Assembly: GCA_937124525.1 (NCBI GenBank)
Contig: CAKZLA010000554.1
Coordinates: 1-20,420 of the forward strand
Length of the DNA: 20,420 nt
From: an uncultured Desulfobacterium sp.
Lineage (GTDB): Bacteria > Desulfobacterota > Desulfobacteria > Desulfobacterales > Desulfobacteraceae
Direction: 5' to 3'
Shown here: piece by piece, positions 15,179 to 20,420 of the stretch
Numbering within the stretch: the stretch's first letter is position 1
Layout: the number at the start of each line of letters is the position of its first letter
Translations under genes and position numbers: made by a program
The notes under the pieces: generated by a model
Databases searched by the model: none
Told to the model about the DNA's origin: nothing
Seen by the model: only the letters and a program-made list of their open reading frames with translations

Positions 15179-15898
15179 ATGGCAAAACTTGCAGTGAATG
15201 TGGACCACATTGCCACCCTGAGACAGGCAAGAGGAATCAACTACCCGGAACCTACGGCCGCAGCCCTTGCTGCAGAAACAGCCGGGGCCGATGGCATTGT
15301 TGTCCATCTGCGTGAGGATAGACGGCACATCCAGGAGCGGGACGTAAGAATACTGAGGCAGGTGGTCCAGAGCAAATTGATCCTGGAAATGGCTGCCACC
15401 ACAGAAATGTTAGGACTTGCCCTGGAGATCAAACCCGACATCGTTACCCTGGTGCCGGAAAAAAGAGAAGAACTGACCACCGAGGGAGGGTTGAATCTTC
15501 TCACCCACTACAGTGCCATTGAACAAAGCATCTCCACCTTGAAAAATGCCGGTATGGCCGTGTGTATTTTCATTGATCCAGATCTTGAACAGATCAAGAT
15601 GGCCCACAAAATTGATGCCGATATGATAGAAATACACACCGGGGCCTTTTGTGATGCCAAAACAGATCAGGAAAGAACATCTGAATTTTCAAGAATTCTG
15701 GATGCCGCTGCCATGGGCCATAAATTAAAGCTGGAGGTCAATGCCGGTCACGGATTGTGCTACAATACCATCAAGGCGTTTAAAGGATTTGATATCATAG
15801 ATGAATTCAGCATTGGTCACAGCATTGTGGCCAGGGCCACCCTCACAGGAATTGAATCCGCTGTGCGGGACATGCTGGACCTTGTCAAAAACCTGTAA
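15179..15898 (+). CDS. pdxJ: Pyridoxine 5'-phosphate synthase PdxJ
   Basis: PdxJ condenses 1-deoxyxylulose 5-phosphate with 3-amino-2-oxopropyl phosphate to give pyridoxine 5'-phosphate, in the DXP-dependent vitamin B6 pathway. It has 239 aa, the usual length. The N-terminus LAVNVDHIATLRQARG (about residues 4-19), GADGIVVHLREDRRHIQERD, and the C-terminal LEVNAGHGLCYNT and EFSIGHSIVARA are family signatures and supply the catalytic His and Glu residues. AGGAGG lies four bases before the ATG. It was probably once tightly coupled to ybeY; the hairpin element now separates them and lies in its immediate 5' region. Confidence 0.96.
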   Translation: MAKLAVNVDHIATLRQARGINYPEPTAAALAAETAGADGIVVHLREDRRHIQERDVRILRQVVQSKLILEMAATTEMLGLALEIKPDIVTLVPEKREELTTEGGLNLLTHYSAIEQSISTLKNAGMAVCIFIDPDLEQIKMAHKIDADMIEIHTGAFCDAKTDQERTSEFSRILDAAAMGHKLKLEVNAGHGLCYNTIKAFKGFDIIDEFSIGHSIVARATLTGIESAVRDMLDLVKNL

Positions 15899-15999
15899 TC
15901 CTCCTAAGCTCACAGGCTAAATTTTTCTATGTAACGACTTAGCACTACAGCGACACTTTGAAGTTCACGTAAAAAAGCATGTCACCTTGCTTCTGATTA

Positions 16000-16099
16000 G
16001 GGAGTTGGCCGATTTCAAAATACCGCTTATACCCCAACAGTTCCAGGATTGGTGACAGGAATACGTTTATAACTGGTATATCAAGATAGGCTGACTCCC
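16000..16099. repeat. 100-nt imperfect hairpin
   Basis: Arm 16000-16031 starts GGGAGTTGGCC. Its partner 16068-16099 reads GGGAGTCAGCC when reverse-complemented. About 24 of the first 31 positions match, including the blocks GGGAGT, TACC and TTATA, and some mismatches are G-T pairs. The loop is about 36 nt. It shows no clear homology to copies A and C, but has the same scale and style. Confidence 0.5.
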
Positions 16100-16214
16100 T
16101 TAAATGCGGATTAAGCTAAGGAAAATCAATTGGCATAGGGGTTTTAAGTCAAAGTCTCGCTGTGGTGTTAGGAACCAGTCTTAAATAACGAGCCCATTTC
16201 AGAACAAGCCACCG

Positions 16215-16520
16215 TTGAAGGATAGTGTTTCCCAATTTTCAAATGCGTATGTTATTTTGGACTCAGTCATTAACCCAAACAGCGCCAGAAAAACTTTCAA
16301 CGGTGAGCAAAATGGTGTAAAGGAAAATTTCATACCCCAGTGGGAGTTAAATTTTCAGAAATTTTTCCTTGTGTATCTTCTCAATTCGCCCTATAAGAAA
16401 CCATGCACTTTTATGGATATCGGGTCATCCGTTGTATTACGCCAAATGAAAAGTGCAGACATCAAGGCCATTGCCGGAAAAGAATATACCGGGACACGCA
16501 GGATTGTATTCGTATTATAG
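16215..16520 (+). CDS. Doubtful 101-aa open reading frame
   Basis: The frame starts at TTG and has no ribosome-binding site. The middle (WELNFQKFFLVYLLNSPYKKPCTFMDIG) looks protein-like but I recognise no family. It may be a remnant of a longer gene, or chance. It is listed only because nothing else explains this stretch. Confidence 0.15.
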   Translation: MKDSVSQFSNAYVILDSVINPNSARKTFNGEQNGVKENFIPQWELNFQKFFLVYLLNSPYKKPCTFMDIGSSVVLRQMKSADIKAIAGKEYTGTRRIVFVL

Positions 16521-16743
16521 TCTGACCTTTTGTGCCCTAACTGGTTCTATGTGCGGAAAAGCCCAACGCAGAAGGCGGATAAGATACAAGCAGACAGGTA
16601 TATCTTTTGACAGAAATGACCTTAAAAGCCATGCCAAAAGGCTGGACAGATATGCGAATTCATTATGGATGGTTAATGGATCAATTAATCATCGAGTAGC
16701 ACCATAAATTAATATATATGTACAATTTAAATGAGGAGGATTT

Positions 16744-17664
16744 ATGTCAACGCTTGTCTTTGGTCACAAAAACCCCGATACTGACTCTGTGTGTGCAGCA
16801 ATTACACTGGCAAATCTTAAAAAAGCACTGGGTGAAGATACAGCACCTGCCATGCAGGGTGAGCTGACCCCTGAAAGCAAATTCGTACTTGAAAAATTTG
16901 GCGTTGCAGCCCCTGAAGTGGTTACCTCATATGCAGGTAAAGATGTCTATCTGGTGGATCACTCTGATCTGGCCCAGAGCCCTGACGACCTGAAAGAAGC
17001 CAACATTCTTGGCATTGTTGACCATCACAAGCTGGGTGATGTGACAACGGGTCAACCCCTGGAGTGCTGGATCTGGCCTGTGGGTTGTACCTGCACCGTG
17101 ATCAAATCCATGTACAACTTCTTTAATGTTGAAATCACCAAAGAGATGGCAGGCCTCATGCTGTGCGCCATTATCAGTGATACCGTTATCTTCAAATCCG
17201 CCACCTGCACAGACCAGGACAAGGCTGCCTGTGAAGACCTTGCAAAAATTGCTGGTGTGGATGATGCCCTGGAACTTGGCATGGATATGTTCAAGGTTAA
17301 ATCCGCCGTTGACGGAACCCCTGCCAGGGAACTGGTTCTCCGGGATTACAAAGACTTTGACATGAGTGGCAACAAAGTAGGTATTGGCCAGTTGGAAGTG
17401 GTTGATCTTTCCATTCTGGACGGTGTAAAAGCAGATCTTGCTGCTGACATTGCCGCCCTTAAGGCTGAAGGAGGACATCACTCCATCTTTCTCCTGCTCA
17501 CAGACATCATGAAAGAGGGTTCAGAAGTTCTCATCGTGTCCGATGATGAATCCGTCATTGACAAAGCCTTTGGTGTTAAACCAGAAGCCGGTAAAGCATG
17601 GCTTGACGGTGTCATGAGCCGTAAAAAACAAGTGGTTCCCAACCTTGAAAAAGCGTTTGCCTAA
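16744..17664 (+). CDS. ppaC: Manganese-dependent inorganic pyrophosphatase (family II)
   Basis: It hydrolyses pyrophosphate to two phosphates in the cytosol. In a sulfate reducer this pulls sulfate activation (ATP sulfurylase) forward, a link inferred from physiology. DHH-family motifs are intact: GHKNPDTDS with His8, Asp12 and Asp14; VYLVDHSD; and GIVDHHKLGD. The C-terminal DHHA2 domain ends with SRKKQVVP, whose Arg and Lys residues bind substrate. At 306 aa it has the usual length and lacks the CBS-domain insert of regulated forms. GAGGAGG lies five bases before the ATG. It stands alone with a strong terminator behind it. Confidence 0.95.
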   Translation: MSTLVFGHKNPDTDSVCAAITLANLKKALGEDTAPAMQGELTPESKFVLEKFGVAAPEVVTSYAGKDVYLVDHSDLAQSPDDLKEANILGIVDHHKLGDVTTGQPLECWIWPVGCTCTVIKSMYNFFNVEITKEMAGLMLCAIISDTVIFKSATCTDQDKAACEDLAKIAGVDDALELGMDMFKVKSAVDGTPARELVLRDYKDFDMSGNKVGIGQLEVVDLSILDGVKADLAADIAALKAEGGHHSIFLLLTDIMKEGSEVLIVSDDESVIDKAFGVKPEAGKAWLDGVMSRKKQVVPNLEKAFA

Positions 17665-17723
17665 GGATATAGAAACACCCAAGAAGTGGTATTCATTATC
17701 CTGTGACATTTCATAGATAAAAC

Positions 17724-17760
17724 AAAAAGGCACCTGGGATTTCTTTACGGGTGCCTTTTT
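17724..17760 (+). terminator. Rho-independent terminator of ppaC
   Basis: AAAAAGGCACC (17724-17734) is perfectly complementary to GGTGCCTTTTT (17750-17760), with a 15-nt loop. The T-run follows directly on the plus strand, 60 nt after the ppaC stop codon. Confidence 0.88.
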
Positions 17761-17781
17761 GCATTTCCAAACAATAATATA

Positions 17782-17912
17782 CGGGGTTGATCATAAGATG
17801 GGCCAACCATACGTGAGATAGGATTTTATCCACACAACTATCTGTAATGATAAATTTTATTTTTCAATACTAAGATGATATCACAAGGTGGCCGACGTTA
17901 TGATCAACCCCG
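17782..17912. repeat. 131-bp element with perfect 15-bp terminal inverted repeats
   Basis: CGGGGTTGATCATAA (17782-17796) is perfectly complementary to 17898-17912. Further imperfect pairing continues inward (GGCCAACC near 17801 against GGTGGCC near 17887). A further 10-bp pair lies outside: TTTTTGCATT (17756-17765) against AATGCAAAAA (17916-17925). No target-site duplication is visible and no reading frame is present. A miniature inverted-repeat element is the best guess. Confidence 0.6.
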
Positions 17913-17930
17913 AAGAATGCAAAAAAGTTT

Positions 17931-17973
17931 AAAAAAAAGGGTGGTACCGACAGGTCGGTACCACCCCCTTTTT
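17931..17973. terminator. Bidirectional Rho-independent terminator
   Basis: GGGTGGTACCGAC (17939-17951) is perfectly complementary to 17954-17966. Eight A residues lie on the left and CCTTTTT on the right, so both strands have a T-run after the stem. It serves the minus-strand rnfB-like gene and backs up the ppaC terminator. Confidence 0.88.
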
Positions 17974-18037
17974 AATACAATGTATTTTTGCTGAAAAAAG
18001 ACAAAAGCCCTTATAATAGATGATTATTCATCGTATA

Positions 18038-20167
18038 TCAGGCGGCAGAATCTCCGGCCTTTTCCGCATCTGCAAGGGCTTCTGCTTCTGCCTGGGTTCT
18101 TTCATAGCACAGAAGACCGCATTTCAAACAACGTTCGGCCTCGGCCTTTGCCGTTTCCGGGGTGTAGCCCGCAGCCAACTCCGGCTTCACAGCCCGGGTG
18201 GCCGCATCATTCACCGGCATGATATTTCTGGGAAGAATCTGGACACCCTCCACCTTGGTGACACCCTGGAGGATGGATCGTTTGGTCACCGGTTTATAAG
18301 GCCCGTCCAGGACAGGAATACCGTACATCACGCTATGAATCGTGGCAGCGGCCCGGCGTCCGCCATTGATGGCCGCCACCGCAGCGCTGTAACCGCTGAG
18401 TTCATCGGCAGGGGAAAGCATCCCCAGTTCATTATTATTGGCAGGTTCCTTAAAGATCTCCACCCCTTCCCATTTCACAGGAGCCGTGTCATGGCTGAAG
18501 GCATGGTCTTCCGGGGTATCCCCAAGCTCATCTGTTGTTTCTGGCACAGCTTCTTCAATGCGTGAAAACACCAGTTCAGGAAATCTTCCCGCTGACAGGA
18601 TTAATGAATCCGCATCCACAAGGGTTTTCCCCCCCGTAGCAATATCGGTTAATTCAACGGCCTGGAGGATTTCATCCTGGCCCAGAACCCGGGTGACACC
18701 AGCAGCATAGACAATGGTGGCACCATGGGCTTCCATGGCGGCCAGGGCCGACGTATCAAAGACAGAAGATGCCGCATCACTTCTCACCACCACGGTGATG
18801 GACTGGGCACCCTGCTCACGACACACCTTCACCGCTTTGGGAGCCATACTCCCGCCGCCCACAATCACCACGTTTCCTTCACAGGGAATGCGCTCATCTT
18901 TCTGCACATCACTGCGCAGAAGATCAATCATCAGATACCCCCCGGGAAATACATTGGACACCGTGGCAATTTCTCCCCGGGCCAATCGGCTGTCCCAACC
19001 ACCCGTGGAAGAGAAAACCGTCTCATAGCCATCCTTCAAGAGCGAGGCAATGGTGACATCCTGACCGGCTTTTTTGCCAGTTTTTACTTTAACGCCCATT
19101 TCCAGGACACCGTCGATGTCCCAGTCCAGTACATGCTGGGGCAGTCGCTCATCGGAGATGGCAATTCGCAAGAGCCCACCCAGGGTGGATGTGGCCTCAA
19201 AAATGGTGGGGACATGCCCCAGTCTGGCAGTGAAAAAAGCGGCAGAAAGCCCTTCCACACCGCCACCCAGAACGGCCACCTTTCGACCGGTTTCAGGGGC
19301 CTTATAGGGAAGCACCCGCTCACCCAGATCCATTTCAAGATCACACACGAAACGCTTCAAGTTATTGATGCCCACGGACTCATCCACCAGTTGGCGACGA
19401 CATTCCGACTCACAGGGGGCCGGGCAAATGCGGCCAATCACCGTGGGAAAGGGATTGCGTTCTTTAATTACCTGGACCGCCCCGGCATTGTCTCCTTCAC
19501 GGATGCGGGCCAGATATTCACGGATATCAATGCCCGTGGGACATGCCCGCTGGCAGGGAGTGACACATTTATCTTCGGTGTATTCACGCATGATTCTGCG
19601 GGAGGCCGATGTCAGACGAATAATATGCTTGGGGCACACCTTTTCGCAGGTACCGCATGCCGTGCATTTTTCTTCATCCACCACCGGAATACCGTCTTCG
19701 CCCATGGACAGGGCATCAAAGGGGCAGGCCGCCACACAGGTACCAAGCCCGAGACAACCTATATTGCACTCTTTCATGCCGCCGAACACCATGGCCGCAG
19801 CCCTGCAATCGTCAATACCATCGTAAAGATATTTAACGTCCGCATCCTTTAATCCGTAATAGCATCCAGTTCTTGCCACTTCAGGTTCTTTCTCGCCAAT
19901 AACCACTCCCATGAGCCCGGCAATGGCAATGGCCACATCTGGACCTGCGGCCACACAGGAATCCGGTGAAGACTTGCCGCAGGCAATGGCCTCGGCATTG
20001 GGTGTGCAGCCAGGATAGCCGCATCCGCCACAGTTGGCACCGGGAAGGACATCGTCAATGGCGGCCACCAGTGGATCCACATAAACGTAAAATATTTTGG
20101 ATGCAAAGGCCAAGACACCACCGATCAGGAGTCCAAGACCACCCATCAAAAAAACCGATTCAAGCAT
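18038..20167 (-). CDS. RnfB-like ferredoxin protein fused to a GltD-like flavoprotein
   Basis: About 709 aa. In order: a membrane anchor (about 3-22); an RnfB-type Fe-S domain (Cys46, 49, 54, 63 in NCGGCGYPGC...ACG); two [4Fe-4S] clusters (Cys134-148 and Cys168-178); a GltD-type N-terminal cluster domain (CVTPCQRACP from 201, ICPAPCESEC from 248); an FAD fold (LGGGVEGL at 300-307); a second dinucleotide fold (VIVGGGSMAPKAV from 434); and a C-terminal CLKCGLLC (680-687). Ordinary RnfB is 200-300 aa. The second fold lacks the usual arginine pair for NADPH, and the GD motif near the C-terminus is altered, so nucleotide use is uncertain. I prefer the ATG at 20167, with GGGGG five bases upstream and an RnfB-like N-terminus; the ATG at 20179 adds four residues. 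No other rnf gene is in the window. Confidence 0.87.
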   Translation of the reverse strand: MLESVFLMGGLGLLIGGVLAFASKIFYVYVDPLVAAIDDVLPGANCGGCGYPGCTPNAEAIACGKSSPDSCVAAGPDVAIAIAGLMGVVIGEKEPEVARTGCYYGLKDADVKYLYDGIDDCRAAAMVFGGMKECNIGCLGLGTCVAACPFDALSMGEDGIPVVDEEKCTACGTCEKVCPKHIIRLTSASRRIMREYTEDKCVTPCQRACPTGIDIREYLARIREGDNAGAVQVIKERNPFPTVIGRICPAPCESECRRQLVDESVGINNLKRFVCDLEMDLGERVLPYKAPETGRKVAVLGGGVEGLSAAFFTARLGHVPTIFEATSTLGGLLRIAISDERLPQHVLDWDIDGVLEMGVKVKTGKKAGQDVTIASLLKDGYETVFSSTGGWDSRLARGEIATVSNVFPGGYLMIDLLRSDVQKDERIPCEGNVVIVGGGSMAPKAVKVCREQGAQSITVVVRSDAASSVFDTSALAAMEAHGATIVYAAGVTRVLGQDEILQAVELTDIATGGKTLVDADSLILSAGRFPELVFSRIEEAVPETTDELGDTPEDHAFSHDTAPVKWEGVEIFKEPANNNELGMLSPADELSGYSAAVAAINGGRRAAATIHSVMYGIPVLDGPYKPVTKRSILQGVTKVEGVQILPRNIMPVNDAATRAVKPELAAGYTPETAKAEAERCLKCGLLCYERTQAEAEALADAEKAGDSAA

Positions 20168-20212
20168 AAATACCCCCATTGTATATTTGGTCTATATTAT
20201 TTGAGATATAGT

Positions 20213-20242
20213 CTTATAAGCACTTGCCCGGAAAAAAGTCAA
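20213..20242 (-). promoter_or_regulatory. Promoter of the RnfB-like gene
   Basis: On the minus strand TTGACT (20242-20237) is followed after 18 nt by TATAAG (20218-20213), with an upstream TGC giving an extended -10 look. Transcription would start near 20206, about 40 nt before the start codon. A small inverted repeat, CTATAT/ATATAG, at 20192-20211 overlaps the start point and could be an operator. Confidence 0.6.
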
Positions 20243-20315
20243 GATGTGCTAAAAAAATAGGGAGGGGGCACATTGACAGAAGCCCTTTTATCATGTACTT
20301 AAAGTTCTATAATAT

Positions 20316-20384
20316 AAAAAATAAAACTCTATCGTGGCTCTGTATAACTGCCACGGGCAGACCGTATTGGGATCTGGCCTGCCC
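20316..20384 (-). terminator. Probable terminator of a gene beyond the window
   Basis: Two adjacent stems are seen: GGGCAG (20355-20360) with CTGCCC (20379-20384), and CGTGGC (20333-20338) with GCCACG (20350-20355). On the minus strand the second is followed by ATAGAGTTTTATTTTTT. This looks like a terminator ahead of the RnfB-like gene, making that gene its own transcription unit. Confidence 0.45.
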
Positions 20385-20420
20385 ACAACAAATATCGAAA
20401 CTCCAGTTATTACAAATCAT

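Larger units (their letters stand above)
15899..16743. other. 845-nt gene-poor region
   Basis: No gene can be supported with confidence. It holds the hairpin at 16000-16099 and a weak open frame at 16215-16520. Its composition looks more AT-rich than the neighbouring genes. Frames are short and broken by stops, which suits decayed sequence or a long regulatory region. The last part before 16744 is very AT-rich and must carry the ppaC promoter, with a strong GAGGAGG ribosome-binding site at its end. Confidence 0.5.

Noticed and set aside
16453..16707. 84-aa Arg-rich open frame before ppaC
   Set aside because: No ribosome-binding site and no family likeness; overlaps another doubtful frame.
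18019..18034. Possible third TetR operator (GATGATTATTCATC)
   Set aside because: Arm spacing differs from the two candidate operators, and it overlaps the 3' end of a gene where repression makes little sense.
18725..19852. 375-aa open frame antisense to the RnfB-like gene
   Set aside because: It mirrors a long, strongly coding, Cys-rich gene; the translation is His/Gly/Arg-rich with no domain or ribosome-binding site.

Overview
The window looks like chromosomal DNA from a strictly anaerobic, respiratory deltaproteobacterium, most likely a sulfate reducer of the Desulfobacteraceae type. This is inferred from gene content: an ETF module paired with a membrane CCG-type Fe-S oxidoreductase, an RnfB-like flavoprotein fusion, a Mn-dependent family II pyrophosphatase and the overall protein style. 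No rRNA, tRNA, CRISPR array, phage gene or intact transposase was seen.

Layout. (1) 1-542: intergenic, holding a long imperfect hairpin (18-127) and a candidate promoter for a 68-aa charged hypothetical protein (543-749). (2) 755-5841, minus strand: a TetR-family regulator with its own terminator, then a membrane Fe-S oxidoreductase (ETF:menaquinone oxidoreductase-like), etfB and etfA, closed by a strong terminator at 745-783. This module should pass electrons from acyl-CoA dehydrogenases through ETF to the membrane quinone pool. Two TGAAT-N4-ATTCA-type palindromes near the tetR start are candidate operators. (3) 6196-8241, plus strand: a divergent class II aldolase, a 30-aa membrane miniprotein with an excellent ribosome-binding site, a 61-nt inverted repeat, and a 120-aa conserved-looking protein. 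(4) 8279-10996, minus strand: a compact, overlapping cvpA-mazG-hisH-hisF operon. (5) 11305-15898, plus strand: phoH-pgpH-ybeY-pdxJ, an RNA-processing/c-di-AMP/ribosome-maturation cluster followed by vitamin B6 synthesis. ybeY overlaps pgpH by 107 nt. (6) 15899-16743: a gene-poor stretch with a 100-nt hairpin and no convincing gene. (7) 16744-17664, plus strand: Mn-dependent pyrophosphatase. (8) 17665-18037: convergent intergenic region with a terminator, a nested inverted repeat and a bidirectional terminator. (9) 18038-20167, minus strand: an RnfB-like protein fused to a GltD-like flavoprotein, with a recognisable sigma70-type promoter, and a probable terminator of an upstream gene lying beyond the window.

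The most unusual feature is a family of long imperfect hairpins in the intergenic DNA. Two copies (18-127 and 15044-15157) are homologous in their core, but their outer arms have diverged while staying base-paired. The second copy sits between ybeY and pdxJ and is bracketed by a perfect 13-bp direct repeat. Removing the element plus one repeat restores a tight operon junction, which is what a recent insertion of a small non-autonomous element would look like. Three further unrelated long inverted repeats (7724-7784, 16000-16099, 17756-17925) make the intergenic regions unusually rich in palindromes.
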